A DNA stretch of 64,000 nucleotides from Streptomyces zhihengii (GTDB lineage Bacteria; Actinomycetota; Actinomycetes; Streptomycetales; Streptomycetaceae): assembly GCF_016919245.1 (NCBI RefSeq), contig NZ_JAFEJA010000001.1:1-64000 (forward strand). The letters are read 5' to 3'. The position numbers and the translations under genes were made by a program. Positions within the stretch are counted from its first letter, which is position 1. Each line of letters opens with the position of its first letter. The notes under the pieces were generated by a model that saw nothing but the letters and a program-made list of their open reading frames with translations, was not told the origin of the DNA and did no database searches. Positions 1-10,800 of the stretch are shown here, one piece after another.

Positions 1-264
1 GCCGAAGTGGTCCGCGTCGAACCCGGTGACGTCGTCGAGGAATCCGCCCCGGCGGTTCGCCGCCCCGCCGGACGCCTCCGCTTCGGCCCACGCGGTGGCG
101 TTCCACCGGCCGGCCGGCACCTGGCGCACCGCGTCGACGCCCTGGAGCAGCGCCTGCCACAGTGCGGCCGGGTCCTCGATCCGTGCCGGGAGCCGGCAGC
201 CGATGCCGACGATGGCCACCGGCTCGTGGCGGTCGTGCGTCCGGACGGCACTCTGGTCAGCCAC
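1..264 (-). CDS. Polyketide synthase, N-terminal ketosynthase fragment (cut by the window edge)
   Basis: Reading down from a GTG at 264 gives about 88 residues that run off the window. After a dozen linker residues comes the ketosynthase opening EPVAIVGIGCRLP, then a tail resembling the GGFLDDVTGFDADHFG stretch that precedes the dimer-interface region of type I KS domains. The KS active-site cysteine and everything downstream lie outside. The GTG overlaps the end of the preceding thioesterase-bearing gene by 8 nt, so the two are co-transcribed and probably translationally coupled. Having another KS-headed synthase after the gene with the thioesterase means that gene order does not simply follow the order of chain building. 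No AT or docking domain can be judged from this fragment. Confidence 0.85.
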   Translation of the reverse strand, partial: MADQSAVRTHDRHEPVAIVGIGCRLPARIEDPAALWQALLQGVDAVRQVPAGRWNATAWAEAEASGGAANRRGGFLDDVTGFDADHFG

Positions 265-3200
265 GGAAGTCCCCGATCTCGTCGGGCGCGTAGAGCGCCA
301 CGCATGTCTCCTCGATCGCGGCGAGCGGGCCCGCGTCGTTCAGGATCGTCATGTGGTTCGCGGCGTCGATGTCCACCAGGCGAAGGCCCGGCATCTCGCG
401 CTCCCAGTCCTGCCGGTAGTCCACGTGGTCGAGGGAGAAGGTCTCACCGGCGACCTGGAAGTAGGGCTCGACCTCGCCCAGGAAGAGCCCGCGCAGGTTG
501 CGGAAGTAGGTGCACGCCACGGCTCGCGGCCGCGGCAGCGGCCCGACGGTGTGCTCGCCCAGCCGGTAGGCGAGCTGGATCGCCATGTTGCGCCTGGTGA
601 ACCGCGCGATCTGGGCAGGACGCATGGCGAGCCCGCGTTCGGCCGCCAGCTCCGCGAGCCGCCCCACGAACGCGTCCTCGTCCAGTTCCTCGGCGACCTC
701 GTCCCGGTGGACGAGACGGGCACGCAGGACCGCCGGGTCCCTCTCCCCCGCCGGCCAGAGCAGGGAGTTGACGACCTGAAGCGCCGCGCTGCGCGCCGAC
801 TGGAACCCGTTCGCGTTCGACTTCGCCAGGCCGTTCCCGTCCGGCGAGTCCACCATCGTCAGCGAGGCCACGTCCTGGCCCTGCGCCTGGAGCCGCCGGG
901 TCACCTCGTAGGCGACGATGCCGCCGAGGCAGAATCCGCCGATGTCGTACGGCCCCTCGGGCTGCACCGAGCGGATGACGGCGGTGTAGTGGTCGGCCAT
1001 GGCCGCGACGCCCTCGATCGGCGCGTCCTCGGTCAGCAGGCCGCGGGCCTGGATGCCGTAGAACGGGCGGCCGATCCGCTCGGCGATCGTGCGGTAGGAC
1101 TCGACACCGGCGAGGGCGCCGTGGATCCAGAAGACGGGCCTGCCCTCGGTCGCGCCGTTCAGGCGCACCAGCTCCGGGGCCGGCACGTGCCCCTGCACAG
1201 GCGCTTGCCCGGAGCGGACCGCCGCCCCGGACAGCCTCGCGACCACGTCGTCCAAGGTGTCGTGCGGCTGCCACCACTCCGGCCGGAAGCCCGGGAACAC
1301 CTGGCTGATCCGGCCCAGCATCGCGACCAGGAGCAGGGAGTTGAGACCGTAGTCGGCGAGCGACCTCGTGCCGTCGATCTCGTGGCGCGCCAGGCCCAGC
1401 ACCGAGGCGACGAGCTCGGCGACGAATGCCTCGCCGTCCACGCTGTCCGGGGGGCCGGCGCCTTCGTGCCGGGCCCGGTCCGGCCGCGGCGCCTGCTCGG
1501 CGAAACACGTCAGCCGGGCGAAGGGGTACCCGGGCAGTGTGATCCGCCTGCGCCGGGCGCCGCGGCGCAGCGGGGCCCAGTCGACGGACGTGCCCGCGAC
1601 CCAGAGCTGTGCCGCGTGGTCGAGCCGGGCAGGATCCCCGGCGTGCCCCGCGCCGTCGGCCGTGTCGACGCCGTCGGCGAACCTCACGCGGGCGAGCGTG
1701 TCCGGGTCGCCGTCGAGCCAGCCGCCCAGCACGCGCGCGGCCTCGTCGGTGCTCGGCGCCACGAACGCCAGTCGGCAGCGCATCGCTTCCCGGCCGACCT
1801 GCAGCGTGTACGCGATGTCCGCCCAGGAGCGCGGATCCGCCCCGGCGAGCCGGTGCATCAGCATGCGCGCCCGCTCGCGCAGAGCGTCGACGCTTTGCGC
1901 GGAGAGCACGAGGACCTGCGCGCCCGGCTCGTCGTCCGGGGCCGCGGGGGCGATGTGCTGCTCCAGCACGACATGCGCGTTCACACCGCCGATCCCGAAG
2001 CTGTGCATGCCCGCAAGGCGCGGCAGCGGCCGGCCGGCGTGGTCGGTGCGCTCGGGCCACGGCAGGTTCCGCGTGGCGACGCGCATCCGCGTCCCCTTGA
2101 GGGAGAGGTCGGGGTGCAGCCGCCCGAAGCCCGGGAGCGCCGGGATCACACCGTGCCGCATCGCCTGCGCGGTCTTCACCAGGGCGGCCAGGCCGGAGAC
2201 CACCTCCGTGTGCCCGATGCAGGGCTTCACGCTGCCCAGATACGTCACGTGCGCGCCGCCGTCCGGGCCGTCGTCCGCGCCGTCGTCCGCGCCGTCGTCC
2301 TGGCTGCGGAGTCCGGCGCCGAGCGCCGCCAGCTCCGCGCCGTCCGCCAGAGCCGAGCTCATGCCGTGGGTCTCGATGTAGTCCACGGCGCCCGGATCGA
2401 TCGCGGCGTCGGCGCAGGCGCGCGCGACGGCCGTCTTCATGCCCTTGATGTTCGGTGCCGTGAAGGACACCCCCCTGCCGCCGTGGGCCACGCCGGTGCC
2501 GCGCACGACGCAGTGGACGTGGTCCCCGTCCTCCAGGGCCCGGCGCAGTGGTTTGACGAGTACGGCGGCGACGCCCTCGCTGCGCGCCGTGCCGTCGGCG
2601 CCCTCCTGGAAGGGCCGGACGTCGCCGTGCGGGCTGAGCATCCCCGCGGCCCGCATCCCGCCGAATCCCGCGGGCGACATCACCAGGTTGACCCCGCCGA
2701 CGAGCGCCTGTTCGCACTCGCCGTCGCGGATGGACCGGATCGCCCGGTGCAGGGCCACGAAAGAGGACGAGCACGTGGTGTCGCACTGCTCGCTGGGGCC
2801 GTTGAGATCGAGCAGGTACGAGATCCGGTTGGGCACCATCGCGGGCGACGGCAGGCTCATCAGGTCCGTGGCCGCGGGCCGGTACTCGCTCTGCGTCGTG
2901 GCGACGAACACGCCCGTGGGCCGCTTCCGCAGCTCGGACGGCCGATAGCCCGCGTCCTCGACGGCGTTCCACGACGTCATCAGCAGCAGGCGCAGCTCCG
3001 GGGTCACCTGGCGCGCCTCGGTCATCGACATGCGGAAGAAGAGCGGATCGAACTCGTACACCCCGTCGAGGAACCCGCCCCGCAGCGCGGCTGCCTCGTC
3101 GCCGTGGCCCGCCCAGTCCGCCCGCTTCTCCGGCGGTGCGGTGATGCACCGTCCGCCCTGCTCGACGATCCGCCAGAACGCGTCGATGTCGTCGGCCCCG

Positions 3201-4813
3201 GGGAAGCGTGCGGCCATGCCGACGATCGCCATGCCGTCGAGCGCGGGCTCGTCCACCTCGGCCTGAGGCTGAGGTCGAGAGTGCACGGGGCCGGGCGCCC
3301 GGTCCGGTTCAGCCCGAGGCCGAGGGTGCACGGGGTCAGGGGTCCGGTCCGGCGGCGCGGGCTCCGGAGGAAGCACATCCCGCAGGTCCTCGGCGTACTC
3401 GGAGACGATGAATCCGCCCAGCTCGGCGAGCGTGTTGTGCTCGAACAGCACCGTGATGTCGAGATCGATACCGAGCGTGGCGCCGAGGGTCCGGGCCACG
3501 TTCACCGCGAAGATCGAATCGAGTCCGAAGTCCGAGAAGGGGTCGCCCCGCCCGATCCTCGTCCGCGGGATGTCCAAGGCCTTCGCCAGCACATCGAGCG
3601 CGACCGCCTCGATGTGGACGCGCAGCCGGTCTGCCGGCTCGCTGTCGGTGCTGTGGCCGGCCACGGTCCGCGCCGCGCTCTCGCGCACCGGTGAGGCACT
3701 CTCGCGCACCGGCGCCTCGTGCGGCGCGGCGGGGCGCGGTCGGGCCGTCGCCTGCCGTATGACGCCGTCGCTCTCGGCGACGATGATCTGCTGTCCCAGG
3801 TCCTCGGCGTCCTGCGCGGGCAGAGCGATCGCCCGGAACCCCTCCTGCGTCAGCACGTGGCGCCAGAGCGCCGTGGAGAGCAGCGGGCTGCCCGGGATGC
3901 GCAGGTGGGGGTCCTCATAGCGCCACCATCCGTCGAGGAGGCCGAACGAGAACTGGCTGAGCAGGTTGTTCGCGGTCAGCTCGTTCAGGACCAGCAGTCC
4001 CCCGGGCACAAGGAGCGCCTTGGCGTTGCGCAGGGTGCGGCGGATGTCCCGGGTGGCGTGCAGGACGTTGGCGGCGACCACGGCGTCGTATCCGCCGAGG
4101 GTGAGGCCCTGCTCCGCCACGGGGCGCTCGATGTCCAGGATCGTGCGGGTGAGTGAGGGATTGGCCGCACCGAACGAGCTGTCCGCGTGGTTCAGGAAGA
4201 CCCGTGAGATGTCGGTGTAGCAGTACTCGCCCACGTCCAGCCGCGCCGACCGCAGTGCCTCCAGGACGACGGCGGTCGTGGCACCCGTGCCGGCGCCGAT
4301 CTCCAGGATCCGCGCGGGATCAGGCGTGACCCCTGCCCGGCGTCGCAGCCGCGCCACCAGATCGGTGGCCAGCACCTGGTTGAAGAACGCCGACGCCGGG
4401 TTGGTCGTGTAGGCGTTCTGCACCAGTTCCAGTGATCCCCCGGGGAAGAGCACCTCGGTGGCCGGTCGCCGTCCGCCGAGAATGTCGGGGAGGACACGCA
4501 GGGTGGTCTCCACCAGCAGGTGGGTGGCCGCGAGGTCGGGATTCCCCTGCCACGTGGGCTTGACCGTCTCCCACTCGCGCCAGAGCTCCTCGATCGGCCG
4601 GCCCGGCACGGCGCCGTCGAGCAGGATCCTGCCGTCCCGCCGCTCGATCCGGCCCGCTGCCTCGAAGAGGCGCAGGCACTCGTCGAACCAGGCGCCGTAC
4701 GCGGGCGCGAGACCTGCCGACTCCCGTGCGGCCTCCGGGGTCTGCCCGGGTGCACGGAACGCGCCGAGCCCGCGCAGATGGGACCAGAGGAAGTCGAGCA
4801 GCAGCTGTTTCAT
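257..4813 (-). CDS. Trans-AT polyketide synthase, MT-ACP / KS-ACP-TE (1518 aa)
   Basis: This is a modular megasynthase. Domains in order: a C-methyltransferase (about 1-350, SAM motif LEIGAGTG at 170-177), an ACP (395-475, GLDS with the pantetheine serine near 433), a KS (526-952), a post-KS linker without any AT, a second ACP (1125-1195, GLNS, serine near 1159) and a thioesterase (1224-1518). The KS keeps cysteine 681 in TTCSSS and histidines 816 and 868, but the usual HGTGT is HGMSS and KSNIGH is KPCIGH. It may therefore pass or hydrate a chain rather than extend it. The thioesterase nucleophile elbow is GFCLGG, with cysteine near 1295, aspartate near 1322 and histidine near 1487. The leading MT-ACP completes a module begun by the KS-DH-KR end of the preceding protein, 24 nt upstream. 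Lack of an AT implies loading in trans by an enzyme outside the window. Confidence 0.93.
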   Translation of the reverse strand: MKQLLLDFLWSHLRGLGAFRAPGQTPEAARESAGLAPAYGAWFDECLRLFEAAGRIERRDGRILLDGAVPGRPIEELWREWETVKPTWQGNPDLAATHLLVETTLRVLPDILGGRRPATEVLFPGGSLELVQNAYTTNPASAFFNQVLATDLVARLRRRAGVTPDPARILEIGAGTGATTAVVLEALRSARLDVGEYCYTDISRVFLNHADSSFGAANPSLTRTILDIERPVAEQGLTLGGYDAVVAANVLHATRDIRRTLRNAKALLVPGGLLVLNELTANNLLSQFSFGLLDGWWRYEDPHLRIPGSPLLSTALWRHVLTQEGFRAIALPAQDAEDLGQQIIVAESDGVIRQATARPRPAAPHEAPVRESASPVRESAARTVAGHSTDSEPADRLRVHIEAVALDVLAKALDIPRTRIGRGDPFSDFGLDSIFAVNVARTLGATLGIDLDITVLFEHNTLAELGGFIVSEYAEDLRDVLPPEPAPPDRTPDPVHPRPRAEPDRAPGPVHSRPQPQAEVDEPALDGMAIVGMAARFPGADDIDAFWRIVEQGGRCITAPPEKRADWAGHGDEAAALRGGFLDGVYEFDPLFFRMSMTEARQVTPELRLLLMTSWNAVEDAGYRPSELRKRPTGVFVATTQSEYRPAATDLMSLPSPAMVPNRISYLLDLNGPSEQCDTTCSSSFVALHRAIRSIRDGECEQALVGGVNLVMSPAGFGGMRAAGMLSPHGDVRPFQEGADGTARSEGVAAVLVKPLRRALEDGDHVHCVVRGTGVAHGGRGVSFTAPNIKGMKTAVARACADAAIDPGAVDYIETHGMSSALADGAELAALGAGLRSQDDGADDGADDGPDGGAHVTYLGSVKPCIGHTEVVSGLAALVKTAQAMRHGVIPALPGFGRLHPDLSLKGTRMRVATRNLPWPERTDHAGRPLPRLAGMHSFGIGGVNAHVVLEQHIAPAAPDDEPGAQVLVLSAQSVDALRERARMLMHRLAGADPRSWADIAYTLQVGREAMRCRLAFVAPSTDEAARVLGGWLDGDPDTLARVRFADGVDTADGAGHAGDPARLDHAAQLWVAGTSVDWAPLRRGARRRRITLPGYPFARLTCFAEQAPRPDRARHEGAGPPDSVDGEAFVAELVASVLGLARHEIDGTRSLADYGLNSLLLVAMLGRISQVFPGFRPEWWQPHDTLDDVVARLSGAAVRSGQAPVQGHVPAPELVRLNGATEGRPVFWIHGALAGVESYRTIAERIGRPFYGIQARGLLTEDAPIEGVAAMADHYTAVIRSVQPEGPYDIGGFCLGGIVAYEVTRRLQAQGQDVASLTMVDSPDGNGLAKSNANGFQSARSAALQVVNSLLWPAGERDPAVLRARLVHRDEVAEELDEDAFVGRLAELAAERGLAMRPAQIARFTRRNMAIQLAYRLGEHTVGPLPRPRAVACTYFRNLRGLFLGEVEPYFQVAGETFSLDHVDYRQDWEREMPGLRLVDIDAANHMTILNDAGPLAAIEETCVALYAPDEIGDFRG

Positions 4814-4837
4814 GATCAGTCCCTTCGGAGGCCGCGA

Positions 4838-7800
4838 TCAGATCGCGAGCGCGGTCAGCTCGGCGAGGCGGGCGCGCAGCCGCTCCAGTTCGCCGCCCGT
4901 CGCCGCCGCCGGTTCGCGGACGTCGGCGGGCACGGCGTCCGGCGGCGGTACGGCCGTGGGGAGGACGACTTCGTCGTCGCCCAGCACGATGCCCCGGTTG
5001 TTGAGCACGGGACTGAACTTCATCAGCGTCAGCCTGCTGACCGGCGCCGCGCACAGCCGCTCGATCGCCGCCGTCAGCTCGTCCGGCCGGATGAGCGGCG
5101 CCTGCGCTCCGACGACCGCGCCCTGTTCCGACCCGGTGGGGGCGTTGTTGAAGCAGTAGCCCAGGTTCAGCACCTTGCCGGCCGTGCCGTAGCGGCCTTG
5201 CACGGTCAGTGCGAAGGAATCGAGGAACGTGCAGGCGGCCGCGTAGTTCGCCTGCTTGATGGCCTTGAGGTAGGAGTTGATCGAGGACAGGAACAGGGCG
5301 AAGTCGAGCGACTCGCCGCCGAACACCTGCATGCACCGCACGCTCGCGTCGACCTTGCCGCGCAGCACGTCCTCGAACTGGGCCTCGCTCATCCGGGCCA
5401 GGCTCGCCCCCGAGAACACGAGGCCCGAGTGGATGACGCCGTGCACCGCGCCGAACCGTCGGACGATCTCGTCCTTCGCCGCGCGCAGGGACGCGAGGTC
5501 GGTGGCGTCGCACCGCAGGTACAGGGGCGCGGGCCCGTCCGTGCCGGTCGCCTGGGCGATGGCGGCCTCGACCCGCGCGTCCCGCGGCCTGCGTCCGAGC
5601 CACACCATCCGGGCGCCGTACCGGCGGATCAGGTACTCGCTGATGACCGTGCCGAGGGCGCCCGCCCCGCCGACGACGACGTACGTGCCGCCCTGCCGCA
5701 GCCGGGACGACGCCGGCGCGGCAGGCCGCACCGTCAGCAGCCGCTGCCCGTGCCATCGCCCGTCACGGTGGATGCGCAGATTGCCGTCCGGGTCGGCGGG
5801 CAGGTCCAGCACGGCAGCGAGCGACGGCGCGTCGCAGACGTCGACGTCCGCCATCCGCACCCGCCAGGCCGGGTACTCCTTCGCGGTCGACCCGGCCAGG
5901 CCGGCGACACCGGCGTGCGCGGGGTCGACTGTCTCGGCCTCGTGGACGGCGTGCGCCCGCTCGGTGATCAGGGTCAGGCCCAGGGGGCGGTCGCCGTACC
6001 CTGCGGCCAGAAGGGCCTTCACCGTGCGGAAGGCGTGCAGCGAGCCGCTGGACTGGCCATCGACGACGCCCGCACCGGACCGGTCGTCCTCGGCGCCGGG
6101 CGCGACCCAGATCAGGTGGTCGAGTTCGGGGACGGACCGGAAGGACGTCTCCAGGTCCGCGTACACACTGCCCGCCGGGTCCGCGACCACGTGCGCGCCC
6201 GGCAGGCGCGCGAGGAGGACGTCCCGCGCCCGCCCCGGGGACGCGATGACGCCCACTGACTCGGTGTCAAGCGGCCACGTCGCGGATTCCGTCCGCTGAA
6301 GGGGATCCCACACCGGCACCAGCGTGGCGACGCCGTCCGCCGGGTCGGGCGTCCGCTCGGTCCGACGGCCCACGATGCCCCGCAGCCGCAGGCACACCGT
6401 GCCGTCGCCGGTCGCGAGGTCGATGTCGATCCGCTCCGCGCCGCGCGCGTCCTCGCCGCGGCGTATCAGGGCCCACATCGCCCTCGCGCCGGGGGCGAGG
6501 ACTTCGGCCGACTTGATGCCGAACACCAACCCGACCCGGTCGTCGCCGTCGTCGTCGAGCAGGCGCATGCACTGCATCGCCGAGTCCATCAGCGCAGGGT
6601 GCGGGAGGGGGCCCTCCGTGGTTCCCGATGCCGTGCCGGGCAGCCGCAGTTCGGCGAGCACCGCGTCGTCGCCGCGGTGCACCGCCACGACCCCCTGGAA
6701 CGTGGGACCGTAGGCGATGCCGCGCTCCCGCCACTCGGCGTAGAACCGCGCGGGGTCGAATGCCGTGGACCGGAATTCCCGGAGCAGCGCGGGCAGATCG
6801 AGCGCCCGCGCGGCCGTCGGCTCCGCGGCGGACACCTCGCCCTGGCAATGGAGAACGGGCTCGTCCCCGGCGGACTCCGTGGCGGACGCGGTGAACTCCG
6901 TGGAGGACACCGTGAACCGGGTGACGTCGCCGTCCGCGCGGAGATCCACCCGCAGGGCGCGTGGCGCCCCGGGCACCGCGAGGGGTCGCAGGAAGACGAT
7001 GTCGCGCAGGCGGACCGTCTCGCCCGCGGTCCGTCCCGCCGCCGCCGCGACCCAGTGCAGGTACATGGCCCCCGGGGCGATCCCGGCTCCCCGCACCTGA
7101 TGTTCACGCAGGTAGAACTCGTCGCCGGTGAGCACTGCCCCGTCGCGCCGCGGCCCGTCCGGGTAGAACTCGTCGCCGATGAGGACTCCCCCGCCGCGCC
7201 GCGGCCCGGCGTCCGCCGCAGCGCGGACGGGCAGCGCATAGCGTTCCCCCTCGAAGGGGTAGCCGGGCAGCGGGACGCGCCGGTAGCGGCCGTCGCGGAA
7301 CAGTTCGGCGAAATCCGGTGCCGCACCGTCGAGGAACTGCTGGGCGAGTGCCCGCAAGCGGGGGTCCGCGCTCTGCGCCGGGACGTCCTGCCCGGAGAGC
7401 CAGGCGGTGCACCGGCTCTCCAGTTCCGCGATGTCCCGGACCACACTCGCCCATCGGTGCCGCAGGTGCCTGCGGCCGAGCAGGAGCGTGTGACTCACAT
7501 CGCCGGCGTCGAGGCCCGGGTGCGCACGGCAGTGACGCGCGAGCCGGGCCACCTGCTCGCGCAGGGCGTGCTCCGTCGCCGCCGACAGCACGATCAACCG
7601 GGCCCCGTCCTGCCTGTTCGGCGGCGGCGGGGACGGCTCCGGCGCCTGCTCGACGACAGCGTGGGCGTTGGTTCCGCTCGCACCGAGCGAGGTGATCGCG
7701 GCGCGCCGCCTGCCGCCTTCGGGCACGGCCCACCGCCTCGGCTCCGTGTGCACGAAGAACGGACTGCCGGCCAAGGTGACACTGGGGTTCGTCGCGGTGT

Positions 7801-10800
7801 GGTGGGGCAGACCGGGGATCACCTCGTGCCTCATCGCCAGCAGTGCCTTGATGACGCCGATCACGCCGGCCGCGGCCTGCGCATGGCCGATGGAGGCCTT
7901 CGTCGAGCCGAGCGAACAGAACCGCTCGGCGTCCGTGAAGCCGCGGAACGCCCGGTCGAGCGCCCGGAATTCCACCGGATCGCCGAGCTTGGTTCCGGTG
8001 CCGTGTGCCTCGACCAGCCCGATCCCCGCGGGGTCGATGCCGAAGTCCTGGTAGATCTGCCGGATCAGCCGTTCCTGCGAGGTCCCGTTCGGCGCGGCGA
8101 TCCCGTTCGTCGTGCCGTTGTGGTTGATCCCGATTCCACGGATCACACCGTGGATGTGGTCGCCGTCCGCCTCCGCGTCCGAGAGCCGTTTGAGGATCAG
8201 CGCACCGACTCCCTCGGCGGGCACGAATCCGTCGGCCGCCCGGTCGAACGAACGGCACCGGCCCGTCGGGGAGAGCATCCCGGCGCGCGACGCCGCCAGA
8301 TACAGCCGCGGCGAGTTCTGGACGTAGACCCCGCCCGCGATCGCCGTGGTGACCTCGCCCGCCCACAGCGCCTGACACGCCAGGTAGAGGGAGACCAGCG
8401 AGCTGGAGCATGCGGTGTCGACCGCGATCGCCGGCCCGTGCAGGTCAAGGTAGTAGGCGATGCGGGACGGCACGAGCGAGTTCATGTTGCCCCACAGGGC
8501 CTGGCCCGGGTAGTCGGACGGCCCCGTCAGATCCAGGTAGTCGCCCGCGGCGCAGCCCACGTAGATGCCGCACCGGTCGCGGTCGAGCGACTCGCCCGCG
8601 TGGCCCGCGTCCTCGAGCGCCCGCCACGCCTCCTGGAGGAACAGCCGCTGCTGCGGCTCCATGTAGAGCGCCTCCGCACCCGAGATCCCGAAGAAGAGCG
8701 GGTCGAACTCGTCGACGCCGTCGAGGAGGCCGCCGTCCAGGCACACACTGCCCAGCGACGCGAGGTCCCAGCGGGACACCTTCGAGACGGCGTCCCGGCC
8801 GGAGGCCAGCAGCTCCCAGAACTCGTCGGTGTCCCCGGCGCCCGGGAACCGGCCGCTCATGCCGACGATCGCGACGGGCTCCCGGCCGCCGCCCGTCGGC
8901 CCGGACGCCGCGGACGCCCCGGATGCGGTGGACGGGCCGGATGCGGTGGACGCCACGGGTAAGGCGGACGTCACCGGTACCGCGGACGCCACGGCTACGG
9001 CGGGTACCGCGGGTAAGGCCGCCGGCCCGGGTGACACGAACGGTTCGGGCACCGCGAACCGCTCGGGTAACACCGCCGGCTCGGATCCCTGGTCGCCCCC
9101 GGATACGGCGAACGGCTCGGGTAACGCTGACGGCTCGGACCACACCGCCGGCTCGGACAACACCGCCGCGACGGCGGCGCCTTCCTCCTCGACGATGAAC
9201 CGCGTCAGCCGCCCGATCGACGGGTTCTCGAACAGCACACTCGGGTCGAGGTCGGTGCTCAGCGACTCGTTGAGCCGTTGCACCAGGGAGACGCCGGTGA
9301 GCGAGTCCAGTCCGTAGTCGGCGAAGGGTCTGTCGGCCGCGAGGTCGTCCGCTGTCAGCCTCAGCGTCTCGGCGAGGATCCGCTCGACGGCCGCGCGGAC
9401 GTGCTCCTGGGGCGATCCGGAGGCGGCCGGCCGCGGTTCCCGGCGCGGGACGGGCGAGGCGGCGCGCGCGAGCAGCACCTGCTGGCCCAGGGCGCGAGCG
9501 GGCTCCGCCAGGAGTTCGACCGTGTCGAACCCGCACTCCCGCAGCACCTCGCGCCACGAGTCCGCGGACAGCGCCGGTCCGCCCTGGATACGCCTGCCGT
9601 CCGTGAACCGCCACCACCCGTCGAGGAGTCCGAAGGTCAGGTGCGACCACCAGTCGTTCCGGGCGAGCTCGTTGAGCACGAGGACCCCGCCGGGCCTCAG
9701 CAGTGCTCCGGCATGGCGCACCGCCCGCACGATGTCCTCGGTGGCGTGCAGGACGTTGTTGGCGACGACGATGTCGTAGCCACCCACGGCAAGTCCCTGT
9801 GCACCGGGCTCCCGTTCCACGTCGAAGGCCGAGAAGGACACGTACGGCACGTGGCCGGCGAACCGCCGCTCCGCGTCGGTCAGGAACGCCTTCGAGACGT
9901 CCGTGTAGCGGTACTCGGCGAGGTCGCGGCCCGTCAGCCGGGCGAAGACGCGCTCGCTGGTGCTGCCGGTGCCCGCTCCGATCTCCAGCAGCCGGATCCC
10001 GTCGCGGCGGGCGGCGTCCACCTCCGCGCGGACCGCGCCGGCCGTCACCTCGTTGAAGTAGTCGGCCGTGGGGTTTCCCCGGTACGCCGGTTCGACCAGC
10101 TCGAACGAGCCGCCCGGGAACATGACGGCCGTGGCCTTCGTACGCCCGGACAGGATCGCGGGCAACGACTCGATCATGCGCTCGGTCAGGCCGGTCTTGG
10201 CCGCCAGCTCCGCGTCGTCGGCACGGGCGTCCTTCCACGCGCGCCAGGCGCGCCACGCCTGTTCGGGGCCCGGCGCATCCTTCCTGGGCGCCACGAACGC
10301 GCCCTCGCGCACGAGTTCTCCGTGGCCCAGCAGCACGGTTACCGTGTGGTCGAGCCACTGGGCCAGCGACGGAGTGATCCCCTGCCCGATCAGATCGCGC
10401 CGAACGGGCCTGTCGAAGAGTCCCGCCGCCACGAGCTGGGCGAGCACGAGCGGGCGCGCGAGGCCGTCCATCTCCTCCGTGGCGGACGCGCGACCGGACA
10501 GGAACGTCTCGACGCTCTCGGACCCGGCCGCGGCCACCAGCAGCGATGCCGCGTCGAGCGGGCCGGCGGCCCGGGGAACCGCCACCGCGTCGAGCGGGCC
10601 GGCGGCCCGGGGAACCGGCACCGCCTCGGCGGCCGGCCAGTACCGTTTCGTGGCGAACGGATACGTCGGCAGGCTCACCCGCGCCGGCGGATTCGCGCCG
10701 TGGTGGAGGTGCCACTCGACGTCGACGCCGTTGACCCACAGGGGCGCGATCTTGTCCCACTCACCGCGTTCGAGCCACCCGGCGACCAGGTCCCGCAGCT

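Noticed and set aside
26..3694. Long plus-strand open frame (1222 codons) opposite the PKS gene
   Set aside because: It is antisense to intact, recognisable PKS domains; its product is Arg/Gly/Pro-rich without family features, as expected for a shadow frame in GC-rich DNA.
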